A stretch of DNA of 64,000 bases from Pseudomonas sp. BSw22131 (GCF_026810445.1 NZ_CP113949.1:3410001-3474000), one strand, 5' to 3'. Positions 44,197 through 54,945 are shown, counted from the first letter of the stretch. Notes: a model not told the origin generated them from the sequence alone. A program made the numbers and translations.

Positions 44197-45188
44197 ACTC
44201 CCTCCTTGCGCGACAGACGAGACAGCATCAGACGGGCCAGGGCCAGTACGATGAACGTGACTACAAACAACAGGAAGCCCAAGGCGATCAGCGCTGAACG
44301 GTGCAGATCGGTGTAGGCCTCGCTGAACTCGTTGGCGATGACCGAGGCGATCGAGCTGCTCGGCATCATCAGTGACGCCGAGAATTGGTGGGCGTTACCC
44401 AGCACGAAGGTCACGGCCATGGTTTCGCCAAGGGCGCGGCCCAGTCCAAGGAAAATCCCGCCGACCACCGCCGAGCGGGTATAAGGCAGGACGATGTCCC
44501 AGACCACTTCCCAGGTCGTGCCACCCAGCGCGTAGGCAGACTCTTTGAGGGCCACCGGCACGCTGCGAAACACTTCCTGCATCACCGAGGTAATGAACGG
44601 GGTGATCATGATCGCAAGCACGATGCCAGCGGTCAGCATGCCGATCCCCAGCGGCGGCCCCTGGAAGATCGGACCGATCAAAGGCAAGGCGCCGAGGTTG
44701 TCGTTGATCCAGGGCGCCATGTTTTCGGCCATGAACGGGCCAAACACGAACAGGCCCCACATCCCGTAGATGATCGAGGGAATGCCCGCCAGCAATTCGA
44801 CTGCAGAAGCAATCGGCATGCGCAACCACGGCGGTGCGACTTCAGTCAGGAAGATTGCGATGCCGAAGCTCACCGGAACGGCGATCAGCAGCGCGAGAAA
44901 GGAGGTCACCAAGGTGCCGTAGATCGGAACCAGAGCGCCAAATTTGCCGTTGACCACGTCCCATTCGGTACTGGTCAGAAATTCGAAACCAAAGGTCTTG
45001 AACGCCAGGGCTCCGCCCCACAGCGTAGAGCCAGCAATACTCGCCAGCAGAACCAGCACCAACAGAGCCGCGCCCAGCATCGTGCGCCTGAACCAGGCGT
45101 CGTGACGATGATCGCGGGCCGCGCGTTTTTCGCTCTCGGATTGGACATCCGGAATGACAGCGGACATATATTGGGTGTTTTCAGTCAT
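44193..45188 (-). CDS. pstC: phosphate ABC transporter permease PstC
   Basis: A 331-residue permease with a charged cytoplasmic N-terminus (to about 45, ARDHRHDAWFRR) and six helices; the segment ESAYALGGTTWEVVWDIVLPY is the coupling helix. It forms the channel with PstA. The start is probably the ATG at 45188; another at 45167 is possible. A 27-base stem-loop (45211-45237) lies between it and pstS. Confidence 0.95.
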   Translation of the reverse strand: MTENTQYMSAVIPDVQSESEKRAARDHRHDAWFRRTMLGAALLVLVLLASIAGSTLWGGALAFKTFGFEFLTSTEWDVVNGKFGALVPIYGTLVTSFLALLIAVPVSFGIAIFLTEVAPPWLRMPIASAVELLAGIPSIIYGMWGLFVFGPFMAENMAPWINDNLGALPLIGPIFQGPPLGIGMLTAGIVLAIMITPFITSVMQEVFRSVPVALKESAYALGGTTWEVVWDIVLPYTRSAVVGGIFLGLGRALGETMAVTFVLGNAHQFSASLMMPSSSIASVIANEFSEAYTDLHRSALIALGFLLFVVTFIVLALARLMLSRLSRKEGV

Positions 45189-45210
45189 GGTAGGTCCACT
45201 CGCAAAGAAA

Positions 45211-45237
45211 CCCTGTCACCGGGCGGCGATGACAGGG
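45211..45237 (-). other. stem-loop between pstS and pstC
   Basis: CCCTGTCA and TGACAGGG pair perfectly around an 11-base loop. In a pstSCAB message such a stem, with no T tract, would allow some readthrough and protect the upstream pstS part, giving more binding protein than permease. This is a known pattern in binding-protein operons, inferred here. Confidence 0.7.
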
Positions 45238-45258
45238 GTAAGACTCAGAAGCGTTGAG

Positions 45259-46278
45259 TTACTTCTTGAACTCTGTTTTCCAATAGTCTTCGATCTTGCT
45301 GACCAGCGATGCAGGCAGGGCTACGTATTCCAGGGCTTCTGCCTGGGCCTGACCTTTTTCCAGCGACCATTTGAAGAAGTCGAAAGCAGCAGCGCTTTTC
45401 TCGGCGTTCTTAGGTTGCTTGTACATGATGATCCAGGTTGTTGCGGTGATCGGCCATGCAGCGTCGCCCGGAGCGTTGGTCATGATCAGGTTGAAGTCTT
45501 TGGCGCTTGCCCAATCGGCAGTGTCAGCAGCAGCAGCGAACGCTTTGGCGTTAGGCTCGATGAACTTGCCTGCGGCGTTTTTCAGCTGCGAGTAGGAGAT
45601 TTTGTTCTGAGTAGCGTAGGAGTATTCAACGTAACCGATCGAACCCTTGATCTGTTTTACGTAAGCGGCCACACCTTCGTTACCCTTGCCGCCCACGCCC
45701 ACTGGCCATTGAACGGCTGAGCCTGTACCTGGGCCGGATTTCCACGCGTCGCTGACTTTGGCCAGGTAGCTGGTGAAGTTGAACGAAGTACCCGAACCGT
45801 CCGAACGGTGAACCACGGTGATCGCAGTCGCTGGCAGTTTGAGGTCAGGGTTCAGAGCAACCAGTTTAGGGTCGTTCCAGGTTTTGATGGTGCCTTGGAA
45901 GATATCAGCCAGTGATTGACCGTCGAGTTTCAGCTTGCCGGAATCGATGCCTTCAACGTTGTAGATCGGAACGATACCGCCGATCACGCTTGGGAATTGA
46001 CCCAGGCCAGCAGCCTTCAGGTCATCAGCGGACATCGGGGCGTCAGAGGCGCCGAAGTCGACGGTTGCCGCCTTGATCTGAGCGATACCGCCGCCCGAAC
46101 CGATCGACTGATAGTTCACGCGGTTATCGGCGCTCTTGCTGTAATCCTGCGACCACTTGGAGATAACCGGAAAGACAAAGCTCGAACCTGCACCGGTGAC
46201 GTCAACAGCGTGTGCCATCCCGCTCAAGCACATTGAAGCCAGAAGGAGTGACAGGCGTTTTTTAGTCAGCAGAATCAC
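45259..46278 (-). CDS. pstS: phosphate-binding periplasmic protein PstS
   Basis: A 339-residue periplasmic protein that captures phosphate for PstCAB. The signal peptide ends at about residue 24 (SGMAHA|VDV). The phosphate-contacting loops are GAGSSFVFPV, DFGASDAPMS and HRSDGSGTSFNFTSYL. The start is GTG at 46278 with GAGGTAC upstream. The binding protein is first in the operon and has a Pho box upstream, so it is expected to be induced by PhoB under phosphate starvation. Confidence 0.97.
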   Translation of the reverse strand: MILLTKKRLSLLLASMCLSGMAHAVDVTGAGSSFVFPVISKWSQDYSKSADNRVNYQSIGSGGGIAQIKAATVDFGASDAPMSADDLKAAGLGQFPSVIGGIVPIYNVEGIDSGKLKLDGQSLADIFQGTIKTWNDPKLVALNPDLKLPATAITVVHRSDGSGTSFNFTSYLAKVSDAWKSGPGTGSAVQWPVGVGGKGNEGVAAYVKQIKGSIGYVEYSYATQNKISYSQLKNAAGKFIEPNAKAFAAAADTADWASAKDFNLIMTNAPGDAAWPITATTWIIMYKQPKNAEKSAAAFDFFKWSLEKGQAQAEALEYVALPASLVSKIEDYWKTEFKK

Positions 46279-46363
46279 GGCAGTACCTCAACAAGAGAAT
46301 TGGGTGTGTGTGGTCACAATTCATGACCCGAGGCAGATTTAAAACCGGAAACATTTCTGTTTG

Positions 46364-46381
46364 ATGACAGTCTCTCGACAG
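46364..46381 (-). promoter_or_regulatory. Pho box upstream of pstS
   Basis: Minus-strand CTGTCGA-GAGA-CTGTCAT matches the tandem PhoB repeat CTGTCAT-N4-CTGTCAT with two changes in the first half. It lies about 86 bases upstream of the pstS start. The 430-base gap 46279-46711 also holds a small stem at 46402-46421 and the start of the divergent 46712 gene leader; nothing else is recognisable there. Confidence 0.85.
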
Positions 46382-46401
46382 CCTGTATCGAAAACCATTT
46401 C

Positions 46402-46421
46402 CTGTAGGTGTTTTCCTACAG
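46402..46421. other. short inverted repeat near the Pho box
   Basis: CTGTAGG and CCTACAG are perfect complements around TGTTTT. It lies upstream of the Pho box relative to pstS and could be an operator or an RNA stem. Confidence 0.5.
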
Positions 46422-46711
46422 CGTGTGGCCACGAAACCCCTGCTTTTATTGGCTAAGACAGAGGTTGTCTAGTTTCGAGCAAATTTAATATCAATCCGCC
46501 ACTTCGGCCGCAAACCAGGCTGCGAGCCCGCACTTTTGAAGACCTCCCGGATGGAGGACGGCATCAAAAGCGGTCAATTGAAGTGATGTGTTACGAAGTT
46601 TGTCGATGATGACGTCGGGCAATGATGAATGACCGTCTGTCGGGATCAAGGGCACCTCTGCACCTCCCAACCAGACCAAAGGGTATCGACGACAACAATG
46701 GGATTCACATC

Positions 46712-47014
46712 ATGATCAAGCGCAAACTGACTGCCCTCACCCTCGCCGGCCTTCTTACTGCAGCTGCCGGCTCGGCATTCGCAGGTTCGACAGGTCCAAC
46801 CAACCCGGTTGACAGCAATGGGCCAAAAAACAGCTCATCAAGCATGGGCCAAAGCACTGACGGCACTACCCGCTCAGACACGTCCTCAACGCCAGGCACC
46901 AAAGGCATGGGCAGCAACAACGGTAACGGCAGCACGCCGACCACTGGCGGCGCCAGCAGCGGCACCGACAAATCCACTGGCGGCACTGAAAAGTCGAGCA
47001 GTGGCAGCAAGTAA
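46712..47014 (+). CDS. small secreted Ser/Gly/Thr-rich protein of unknown function
   Basis: A 100-residue protein with a clean signal peptide (MIKRKLTALTLAGLLTAA, cut after SAFA) and a mature part of about 76 residues made mostly of Ser, Gly, Thr, Asn, Lys and Pro, with runs such as SNNGNGSTPTTGGASSGTDK. It has no Cys or aromatic core and is probably unfolded. I chose the ATG at 46712 because the signal peptide begins there, with GGGATT upstream. It is divergent from pstS across the Pho-box gap. I do not recognise the family; it could be a periplasmic or secreted disordered protein. Codon use is compatible with a real gene. Confidence 0.7.
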   Translation: MIKRKLTALTLAGLLTAAAGSAFAGSTGPTNPVDSNGPKNSSSSMGQSTDGTTRSDTSSTPGTKGMGSNNGNGSTPTTGGASSGTDKSTGGTEKSSSGSK

Positions 47015-47250
47015 AGCGGTCGGCTCTCTCTGAGCCACCCTGCGGTAACGGGTTAGCGAGGCAGCTTGTCCTTCAGGTGATGCCTCGCCTGCCACTCCCC
47101 TCCCAGCGTCACCCATCAAACATCTGAATGCTGTCTAGCGGCGAGTCGTCACGCGCGCTCATGGAAGTTGAATAAGCGCGCCTGTGCCAGCTCTTTGCAG
47201 GCTATTACACAGGACGACGTTCGTATCTTCCAAAAGGTTGGCCGGCAGTA

Positions 47251-48000
<750 letters not shown>

Positions 48001-49011
48001 TCAGTCGATCAGTTGAGCTGCACGGAGTGATTCCAGCGCTGCCAGCCAGCGCGGATGCTGGCGGTACTCAGTGGAAGCCCACGCCTGGCCGCGCATCTTC
48101 GCTATCCGTGCAGCAGGTTTGATGTTCAGGCGCTGGGCTGCGCCGAGGGCCAGTTCTGCGGCGCCGCGGTCGTTGCACACCAGGCCCATGTCACAGCCCG
48201 CCGAGAGCGCGGCTTCGATACGACTGGCTGCGTCGCCCACCACATGTGCGCCCGCCATGGACAGATCATCGCTGAAGATGACCCCGTCAAAGCCCAGCTC
48301 ACCCCTGAGAATGTCTTGCAGCCAGCGGCGAGAGAAGCCTGCGGGCTGGGTGTCGACCTGAGGGTAAATAACGTGGGCGGGCATGACTGCGGCGAGCTGC
48401 TTGCTCAGACGTGCGAAAGGCACAAGATCATTGGCGCGGATGGTTTCCAGGCTACGCTCGTCGGTCGGGATGGCGACATGGGAGTCCGCCTCCGCCCAGC
48501 CATGACCTGGGAAGTGTTTGCCGGTGGCAGCCATGCCCGCAGCATTCATCCCCCGGATGAACGCACCGGCCAACAGGGCTGCGCGCTCGGGATCGCCCTC
48601 GAAAGCACGAGTGCCGACCACAGCGCTGCGCTGGTAATCGAGGTCCAGCACTGGGGCAAAGCTGAGGTCGAGGCCGACAGCGAGCACTTCGGTTGCCATG
48701 AGCCAGCCACAGTGCTCGGCGAGATTTTCAGCATTGGGATTGTCGGCAATCGCACGCATCGCCGGGAGCCGGACGAAGCCTTGACGCAGACGCTGGACAC
48801 GACCGCCCTCCTGGTCCACCGCCAGCAGCAGGTCGGGACGAATCGCACGGATGGACGCGCTCAGCTCACGCACCTGACGTGGACTTTCGATATTACGGGC
48901 AAAAATGATCAGGCCGCCCACCTCGGGCTGACGCAGAAACTGACGGTCCTCGGCGGTCAGCCAGGTACCGGCGACGTCGACCATCAGGGAGCCTTGCAGG
49001 CCAGAACTCAT
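48001..49011 (-). CDS. nagZ: beta-N-acetylhexosaminidase NagZ
   Basis: A 336-residue cytoplasmic GH3 enzyme that removes N-acetylglucosamine from recycled muropeptides; its products influence AmpC induction. The catalytic loop [14 protein letters not shown] carries the His/Asp pair, and the nucleophile Asp lies in [11 protein letters not shown] chose the ATG at 49011 with AAGGATC 8 bases upstream; the frame to 49098 runs into psrA sequence. It lies 9 bases ahead of mtiP and 87 bases after psrA, all on one strand, so these may form one operon. Confidence 0.95.
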   Translation of the reverse strand: MSSGLQGSLMVDVAGTWLTAEDRQFLRQPEVGGLIIFARNIESPRQVRELSASIRAIRPDLLLAVDQEGGRVQRLRQGFVRLPAMRAIADNPNAENLAEHCGWLMATEVLAVGLDLSFAPVLDLDYQRSAVVGTRAFEGDPERAALLAGAFIRGMNAAGMAATGKHFPGHGWAEADSHVAIPTDERSLETIRANDLVPFARLSKQLAAVMPAHVIYPQVDTQPAGFSRRWLQDILRGELGFDGVIFSDDLSMAGAHVVGDAASRIEAALSAGCDMGLVCNDRGAAELALGAAQRLNIKPAARIAKMRGQAWASTEYRQHPRWLAALESLRAAQLID

Positions 49012-49098
49012 ATGAAGATCCTTCAGCAACTCATGCACATGGCGGGCATGGTGCTTGATCGACGGATGCGACGCAAATGCGCTCGCACCCTGTCGCAA

Positions 49099-49803
49099 TC
49101 AGACTTTGGCAGGGGCCTGACTTTTTGTGCGCGGCCTGAGTTGCGCACTGATCATTGCGGAGTCGATGACGCCCGTTTCGGCTCGCATGCCGGCCGCCAG
49201 AAACGGCACCATGAGGCGCATGACTTGCTCGATGGACGTATTGACGCCGAAGTCGGTCTCGGCAATTGCCCGCAGTGCCTTGATGCCCGACATGCTGAAC
49301 GCAGCAGCGCCAAGCATGAAATGCACGCGCCAGAACAACTCGATCGGGGGGATTCGGGGGGCGGCTTCGTTTACCAGCAACATATAGCGGCGGAACACTT
49401 TGCCGTACATGTCTTCCAGATAACGCCGCAAATGGCCTTGGCTCTGGCTGAATGCCAATCCCAACAGGCGCATGAAGATCGACAGATCATTACCGCTGCG
49501 AGGCTGCACGACGAGCGCCTGCTCGACCAGCATCTCAAGCAATTCCTCGAGGGTCGGCTTCTGATCAGGCTTGCCCTGACGACGTTCGAGCTCGCGGTCC
49601 AGACTGATGCAGAACGGCCCGAGGAAACGCGAGAAGACTGCTTGAATCAGCGCCTTCTTGGAACCGAAATGGTAGTTAACTGCCGCCAGATTGACTGACG
49701 CCTTACTGGTGATGAGCCTGAGCGAGGTTTCAGCAAACCCTTTTTCCGCAAACAACTGCTCTGCAGCATCGAGAATACGTTCAACTGTTTCCGACTGGGC
49801 CAT
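49099..49803 (-). CDS. psrA: TetR-family regulator PsrA
   Basis: A 234-residue regulator. In Pseudomonas PsrA binds long-chain fatty acids and lets go of its operators; it represses fadBA and itself and activates rpoS. The N-terminal helix-turn-helix is MAQSETVERILDAAEQLF with SLRLITSKASVNLAAVNYHF. I chose the ATG at 49803; the frame to 49824 is longer but crosses the operator. Two overlapping PsrA boxes lie 15-41 bases upstream. Identity is supported by the N-terminus, by position before lexA and by the boxes. Confidence 0.96.
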   Translation of the reverse strand: MAQSETVERILDAAEQLFAEKGFAETSLRLITSKASVNLAAVNYHFGSKKALIQAVFSRFLGPFCISLDRELERRQGKPDQKPTLEELLEMLVEQALVVQPRSGNDLSIFMRLLGLAFSQSQGHLRRYLEDMYGKVFRRYMLLVNEAAPRIPPIELFWRVHFMLGAAAFSMSGIKALRAIAETDFGVNTSIEQVMRLMVPFLAAGMRAETGVIDSAMISAQLRPRTKSQAPAKV

Positions 49804-49817
49804 GGTTCTCTGCCTGA

Positions 49818-49844
49818 CAAACAACTGTTTGAAACATACGTTTC
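49818..49844. promoter_or_regulatory. two overlapping PsrA operators
   Basis: CAAAC-AACT-GTTTG (49818-49831) and GAAAC-ATAC-GTTTC (49831-49844) share one base. Both match the PsrA box G/CAAAC-N2-4-GTTTG/C. They lie just upstream of the psrA start, consistent with self-repression. Confidence 0.92.
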
Positions 49845-50010
49845 AGCCTGCTGACTGTCAACCCTGCCGTTCGTTTTCTGTCCGGCCAGTCACGCGGCAT
49901 TTAATCATATAAACCGGGGTCTGTAGCCGACCCTTTCCCAAGCCGGTCAGCAACGTTTAACCGGGCGCCGTTGCTGGAGTGCAAAAAGGGAGATTGCCAA
50001 GATCAGATCA

Positions 50011-50045
50011 CTGTATATAATCCCAGTCACTGTATAAAAAGACAG
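50011..50045. promoter_or_regulatory. two SOS boxes upstream of lexA
   Basis: CTG-TATATAATCC-CAG (50011-50026) and CTG-TATAAAAAGA-CAG (50030-50045) are two LexA operators spaced by three bases. The second ends 10 bases before the lexA start, so LexA bound there would cover both the promoter and the ribosome site. Confidence 0.95.
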
Positions 50046-50055
50046 AGCGAGCCCA

Positions 50056-50664
50056 ATGATCAAACTGACGTCACGCCAAGCCGAAATCCTGGATTTCATC
50101 AAACGCTGCCTGGAAGACAACGGCTACCCGCCCACCCGTGCGGAAATCGCTCAGGAACTGGGCTTCAAGTCGCCCAACGCCGCCGAGGAACATCTCAAAG
50201 CGCTGGCCCGCAAGGGCGCCATTGAAATGACCCCCGGTGCTTCACGCGGCATTCGAATTCCTGGCTTTGAAGCCAAATCAGAAGAAAGTGGCCTGCCTAT
50301 CATTGGCCGTGTCGCCGCCGGTGCGCCCATCCTGGCTCAGCAACACATCGAAGAATCCTTGAGCATCAACCCGGCGTTTTTTCACCCGAGCGCCGATTAC
50401 CTGCTCCGGGTCCATGGAATGAGCATGAAGGATGTCGGGATTCTGGACGGCGACCTGCTTGCAGTGCACACCACTCGAGAAGCACGTAACGGCCAGATCG
50501 TCGTCGCGCGCATCGGAGACGAAGTAACCGTCAAGCGGTTCAAGCGTGAAGGCAGCAGGGTTTGGTTGATCGCAGAGAATCCTGACTTCGCTCCCATTGA
50601 AGTGAATCTCAAAGATCAGGATCTGGTTATCGAAGGTCTGAGTGTCGGCGTAATTCGCCGCTAA
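50056..50664 (+). CDS. lexA: SOS repressor LexA
   Basis: A 202-residue repressor with an N-terminal winged helix (residues 1-70, recognition helix [15 protein letters not shown]) and a C-terminal self-cleaving domain. RecA-stimulated cleavage is at Ala88-Gly89 in GRVAAGAP, with Ser123 in GMSMKD and Lys160 in VTVKRFK. Two SOS boxes precede it. sulA follows 12 bases later in the same transcript. It is the LexA1-type protein of Pseudomonas. Confidence 0.97.
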   Translation: MIKLTSRQAEILDFIKRCLEDNGYPPTRAEIAQELGFKSPNAAEEHLKALARKGAIEMTPGASRGIRIPGFEAKSEESGLPIIGRVAAGAPILAQQHIEESLSINPAFFHPSADYLLRVHGMSMKDVGILDGDLLAVHTTREARNGQIVVARIGDEVTVKRFKREGSRVWLIAENPDFAPIEVNLKDQDLVIEGLSVGVIRR

Positions 50665-50676
50665 AGGAGAACGTCC

Positions 50677-51168
50677 ATGCAGTTCCCACAGGCACAGCAA
50701 CAACACGCTCAACTGCCGCTGTTCGAAGCCTTCATGACGCAGCCGCTTGCGCCAATGCTCAAAGCGCCGATCCTTGAAGACAGGGTAGAAGCGCCATGGA
50801 GCAGTGAGCCGGAGGCATTCAGTGAATTGTCATTGCGTGGCGCTGCCGGGAACTGCCTGAGCCTTCTTGCTCCGGTCTTGAGAGAGCTCAGTCAGGAGCA
50901 AAACGCACGCTGGCTGACACTGATCGCCCCGCCTTCAAGCGTGACACAGGCCTGGCTTCGGGATGCAGGTCTGAATCGGGAACGCATTCTCTTGCTGCAA
51001 CCGCGTGGCACGCAGACCGCTCTGGAACTCACCCGAGAAGCTTTACGCCTTGGACGGAGCCACACAGTAGTCAGCTGGATCAATCCAATCAACGGGATTG
51101 CACGTCAGCAACTGATCAGCGCCGCGAAGATTGGCGATGCACAAAGCTTGAACATTCGCCTGGGTTGA
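50677..51168 (+). CDS. sulA: SOS cell-division inhibitor SulA
   Basis: A 163-residue FtsZ inhibitor that delays division after DNA damage. The conserved core includes LRGAAGNCLSLLAPVLREL, WLTLIAPPSSVTQAWL and LLLQPRGTQTALELTREALRLGRS. The AAAGGAG ribosome site is 8 bases upstream. It is cotranscribed with lexA, as is usual in pseudomonads, so it shares the SOS boxes. Confidence 0.95.
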   Translation: MQFPQAQQQHAQLPLFEAFMTQPLAPMLKAPILEDRVEAPWSSEPEAFSELSLRGAAGNCLSLLAPVLRELSQEQNARWLTLIAPPSSVTQAWLRDAGLNRERILLLQPRGTQTALELTREALRLGRSHTVVSWINPINGIARQQLISAAKIGDAQSLNIRLG

Positions 51169-51259
51169 GCGCAGGAGGAAAGCTCGCTGCAAGGCGCGGA
51201 CTGCTCAGGGATGGGAAGTAGAAGGGATATCTGAAGCCAGCCAACAATGCATCAACGAC

Positions 51260-51493
51260 TCAATGAAGCACTCGCGGGCCATCGTCTTTTTCAAGCTCAC
51301 CCTCAGCAAGACGACCGGCCATCTGCACGCCCACACTCAGCATCGCCTTGGCGACCTCAACGTGTTGGCCCTGCAGAAAAGCCTTGGCGTCTTCAGAGAA
51401 GTTCAGCGTGACCAGAGAACCTTCATCCTCGGCGCGGCGCAACTCGATACGGCCATCAGGCAATTCGACAATTTCCAGAAAAGACGTTGGCAT
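51260..51493 (-). CDS. conserved small protein of unknown function
   Basis: A 77-residue protein: MPTSFLEIVELPDGRIELRR at the N-terminus and an acidic tail EGELEKDDGPRVLH. Its gene position after sulA is conserved in pseudomonads, where no function is assigned. Start ATG at 51493; the GGAGA ribosome site is at about 10 bases, and the frame to 51562 lacks a better one. It follows the 51569 gene in the same direction. Confidence 0.78.
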   Translation of the reverse strand: MPTSFLEIVELPDGRIELRRAEDEGSLVTLNFSEDAKAFLQGQHVEVAKAMLSVGVQMAGRLAEGELEKDDGPRVLH

Positions 51494-51568
51494 TAAGACT
51501 GTTCTCCACGAAAGGCCGGCATTGTACCAGCCTGATGCCTCAGGCCCTAGCCCATCGATCACTCGAGT

Positions 51569-52090
51569 TCAGCACTCGCTGAGCCCGTCACGGAAGCGGA
51601 TGGCGAGTCCCTTCAGCTGTTGACGCCAGCTCTCCATCTCTTCGCGACTCAAGTCCGGCTCAGCCTCCTCCTCGCCCCCCACCGCAATGATCAACGGCTG
51701 CCTGACGTCGCCTTTGACTTTTTTCGGTGCGCGCGGCGGCTGGAAAAGCGCGTTGTAGGAAGCAAGCAGCTGCGCAAGCCATGTTTCCCGTTGATGGGCG
51801 AGTTCGACCAGCTCGGCCATTTCCGGAATAGCGATTGCTTCAAGCACCTGAGGCGTCAACAGGGTTTCCGCGCGAGGCGCACTGGCCTGAGGCAGCCTGT
51901 AATAGCCTGCAATCTCGTGACAAAGCCCCAGCAACGCGCCGTACAGATGAAAGACCGCCGACTCACGCTCAGCCTGCTCAAGGCCTTGAGCATTCATGGC
52001 ACCGCTGGCTTTGGCCTTGGCCATTGCCTCAAGCGCCAGTCCGGCAAAAAAAAGCTTCTGATTGGTACGGGTGTAGAGTTCATGAGCCAT
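51569..52090 (-). CDS. DUF6586 family protein
   Basis: A 173-residue mostly alpha-helical cytoplasmic protein (MAHELYTRTNQKLFFAGLAL...), with a cluster of acidic residues GGEEEAEPDLSREEME. It matches the conserved protein found between sulA and topA in pseudomonads, annotated DUF6586, of unknown function. I chose the ATG at 52090 with GGAGG 8 bases upstream; a longer frame to 52225 crosses the topA terminator. The topA terminator separates it from topA. Confidence 0.8.
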   Translation of the reverse strand: MAHELYTRTNQKLFFAGLALEAMAKAKASGAMNAQGLEQAERESAVFHLYGALLGLCHEIAGYYRLPQASAPRAETLLTPQVLEAIAIPEMAELVELAHQRETWLAQLLASYNALFQPPRAPKKVKGDVRQPLIIAVGGEEEAEPDLSREEMESWRQQLKGLAIRFRDGLSEC

Positions 52091-52150
52091 GACAGCGGCC
52101 TCCGTCATTAACGAGTGGTAACCGGTAAGGACGACATTCCCCATCCAGAC

Positions 52151-52177
52151 AAAAAAATCCCCCGGCGAACCGAGGGA
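52151..52177 (-). terminator. topA terminator
   Basis: Minus strand TCCCTCGG-TTCG-CCGGGGGA, with one T-G wobble, is followed by seven T residues. The stable TTCG loop and T tract end the topA message 52 bases after its stop at 52229. Confidence 0.92.
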
Positions 52178-52228
52178 CACTTTTAACGCAAACCGCAGAC
52201 GCCTGCCAGTCAAGTCAGACGCCAATGA

Positions 52229-54835
52229 TCAACGCTTGTCTTCGACCTTCCACACTTTGCCGTCGTAGAAAGCGCGCCAGCCTGTCGGCTTGCCCTCTAC
52301 CTCAGTCTGAACGTATTGCTCTTTGGACTTGCGGCTGAAACGAATCACAGCCGGGCGGCCATCCGGGTCTTTCTTCGGCGCCTCGCACAGGAAGTGATAC
52401 TTGGGATCGATTGCGTCCTTGTGCGGCACGATCTCCATGACCAGCGGCGCACGGGTTTCGCGGTTCTTCGGGAATTGGCTGGCCGCCAGGAACAACCCGG
52501 AAGCGCCGTCGCGCAGGATATAGGTGTCGTCGACCTTGTCGCATTTCAGCTCAGGCATCTTCACCGGGTCCATCTTAGGCGGCGCAGCTTCACCGCTCTT
52601 GAGCAGCTTGCGCGTGTTCTTGCAGTTGGTGCAGCCGAAGAACTTGCCGAACCGGCCCGTCTTGAGCTGCATCTCACCGCCACACTTGTCGCACTCAACG
52701 CTCGGGCCTTCATAGCCCTTGATGCGGTAAGTGCCTTCTTCGATCTCGTACCCCACGCAATCGGGGTTATTACCGCAGATGTGCAGCTTGTGTTTCTCAT
52801 CTAGCAGGTAGGCGTCCATGGCCGTACTGCACACCGGGCAACGATGCTTGCCGCGCAGAACGCGGGATTCAGATTCACCCTCGTCATCTTCTGCAATTTC
52901 ATCGCCCGGCGTCAGGTTGACGGTGGCTTTGCAGCGTTCTTTAGGTGGCAGGCTGTAGCCCGAGCAACCGAGGAACACACCTGTCGATGCGGTGCGAATC
53001 TGCATGGGACGGCCGCAAACCTTGCACGGGATGTCAGTCATCACCGGCTGGTTGGAGCGCATACCGCTGTCAGCCGCTTCTGCAACCTCCAGCTTCTTCT
53101 TGAAGTCGCCGTAGAATTCGTCAAGGACGTTTTTCCAGTCACGCCCCCCCTTCGCCACGTCGTCGAGGTTTTCTTCCATGCCGGCGGTGAAGCCGTAGTC
53201 CATCAGATTGGAGAAGCTCTCGGAAAGACGCTCGGTGACGATGTCGCCCATTTTTTCCGAGTAGAAGCGGCGGTTATGCAACGCCACATAGCCTCGGTCC
53301 TGAATGGTCGAAATGATCGCGGCGTAGGTCGATGGACGGCCGATACCGCGCTTCTCCATTTCCTTCACCAGGCTCGCCTCGGAATAGCGCGCGGGCGGCT
53401 TGGTGAAGTGCTGAGTCGGATCAAGCTTGATCAGCTTCATCTTGTCGCCCTGAGCCATGTCAGGCAGGACGTCATCGTCGCCGGGCTTGGTCATTTGCGG
53501 CAGGACACGGGTGTAACCGTCGAACTTGAGGATACGGCCCTTGGCGCGCAATTCAAACTCGGCTGCAGACACGCTGACCGTTGTAGACAGGTACTGCGCG
53601 GGCGGCATCTGGCAGGCCACGAACTGGCGCCAGATCAACTCATACAAGCGCTCTGCATCACGCTCCATACCCGTCAGTTTGCTTGGGTGCGTGTTCACGT
53701 CCGACGGACGAATCGCTTCGTGAGCCTCCTGAGCGCCTTCTTTGCTGCTGTAGACGATCGGCGACTCAGGCAGGTACTTCTTGCCGAATTCCGTCTCGAT
53801 ATACGTGCGAGCCATGGCCACAGCGTCAGTCGACAGGTTGGTCGAGTCGGTACGCATGTAGGTGATGTAGCCGGCCTCATACAAGCGCTGGGCCATCATC
53901 ATGGTTTTCTTCACGCCGAAGCCAAGACGGTTGCTACCCGCCTGCTGCAACGTGGAAGTGATGAAAGGTGCCGACGGCTTGCTGCTGGTCGGTTTGTCCT
54001 CGCGCTTGGCGATGGTGTACGCCGAGGTCTTCAGTTTTTCCAGCGCAGCCATGGCGTGCGCTTCGTTCAGCGGCTTGAAGGCCTCGCCGTTTTCGCGGGC
54101 CACTTCAAAGCGCACATTGGCGCCCTTGGCAGTGCCGAGGTCTGCGTGGACTTCCCAGTACTCTTCAGGGTTGAACGCACGGATCTCGCGCTCACGCTCT
54201 ACCACCAGCTTCACTGCGACCGACTGAACCCGGCCAGCGGAGAGGCCACGGGCAATTTTCTGCCACAGCAACGGCGAGACCATGTAACCCACAACGCGGT
54301 CGAGGAACCGACGTGCTTGCTGTGCATTGACACGATCGATGTCCAGCTCACCCGGTCGGGAGAACGCTTCCTGAATGGCTTTTTTAGTGATTTCGTTGAA
54401 CACGACACGCTTGTAGCGCGAATCGTCACCGCCGATGGCTTCGCGCAGGTGCCAGGCAATGGCTTCCCCCTCGCGGTCCAAGTCCGTTGCGAGATAGATG
54501 GTGTCGGCATCTTTGGCCAGACGACGCAGCTCCTCGATCACCTTCTCCTTGCCGGGAAGGATTTCATACTTGGCCTTCCAGCCATGGTCCGGATCGACGC
54601 CCATGCGCGCCACCAACTGGCGCTTGGCTTTATCCTTGGGCGAGAGCGCGGGGACTTCGCCTGCAGCAGCCTTGCCACGCTTGGCGGCAGGCTCCTTACT
54701 GGCGCTAGCCGAACCGCTGGTGGGCAGGTCTCGGATATGGCCGATACTCGACTTCACCACGTACTGGTTGCCCAAATACTTGTTGATGGTCTTGGCCTTA
54801 GCCGGGGATTCCACAATGACCAGCGATTTGCCCAT
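52229..54835 (-). CDS. topA: DNA topoisomerase I TopA
   Basis: An 868-residue type IA topoisomerase that relaxes negative supercoils. The N-terminal Toprim domain begins [15 protein letters not shown], with the acidic site [15 protein letters not shown]; the catalytic tyrosine is in [11 protein letters not shown]. The C-terminal region has three C4 zinc ribbons (CGRPM..., CPVC..., CDKCGGEM...CTNC), followed by basic residues and a domain ending [14 protein letters not shown] Pro/Ala-rich insert lies at residues 40-65 ([16 protein letters not shown]). A terminator follows it. Confidence 0.98.
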   Translation of the reverse strand: MGKSLVIVESPAKAKTINKYLGNQYVVKSSIGHIRDLPTSGSASASKEPAAKRGKAAAGEVPALSPKDKAKRQLVARMGVDPDHGWKAKYEILPGKEKVIEELRRLAKDADTIYLATDLDREGEAIAWHLREAIGGDDSRYKRVVFNEITKKAIQEAFSRPGELDIDRVNAQQARRFLDRVVGYMVSPLLWQKIARGLSAGRVQSVAVKLVVEREREIRAFNPEEYWEVHADLGTAKGANVRFEVARENGEAFKPLNEAHAMAALEKLKTSAYTIAKREDKPTSSKPSAPFITSTLQQAGSNRLGFGVKKTMMMAQRLYEAGYITYMRTDSTNLSTDAVAMARTYIETEFGKKYLPESPIVYSSKEGAQEAHEAIRPSDVNTHPSKLTGMERDAERLYELIWRQFVACQMPPAQYLSTTVSVSAAEFELRAKGRILKFDGYTRVLPQMTKPGDDDVLPDMAQGDKMKLIKLDPTQHFTKPPARYSEASLVKEMEKRGIGRPSTYAAIISTIQDRGYVALHNRRFYSEKMGDIVTERLSESFSNLMDYGFTAGMEENLDDVAKGGRDWKNVLDEFYGDFKKKLEVAEAADSGMRSNQPVMTDIPCKVCGRPMQIRTASTGVFLGCSGYSLPPKERCKATVNLTPGDEIAEDDEGESESRVLRGKHRCPVCSTAMDAYLLDEKHKLHICGNNPDCVGYEIEEGTYRIKGYEGPSVECDKCGGEMQLKTGRFGKFFGCTNCKNTRKLLKSGEAAPPKMDPVKMPELKCDKVDDTYILRDGASGLFLAASQFPKNRETRAPLVMEIVPHKDAIDPKYHFLCEAPKKDPDGRPAVIRFSRKSKEQYVQTEVEGKPTGWRAFYDGKVWKVEDKR

Positions 54836-54945
54836 GGATCGGAAAATTCCTGAATGCTAGAAAAAAGACGTTAGAGCCGTCGAGGCCCCGCTATATATAG
54901 TGGCTACAAGATGAGGTCAAGCAATGGCTACTGCAAGGGCCAGCC

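Noticed and set aside
46491..46679. 62-codon minus-strand frame in the pstS upstream gap
   Set aside because: No ribosome site or recognisable features, and it sits in regulatory sequence.
52844..54853. 669-codon open frame on the plus strand
   Set aside because: It is antisense to topA, has no start site and arises from the GC-rich codon pattern of the real gene.
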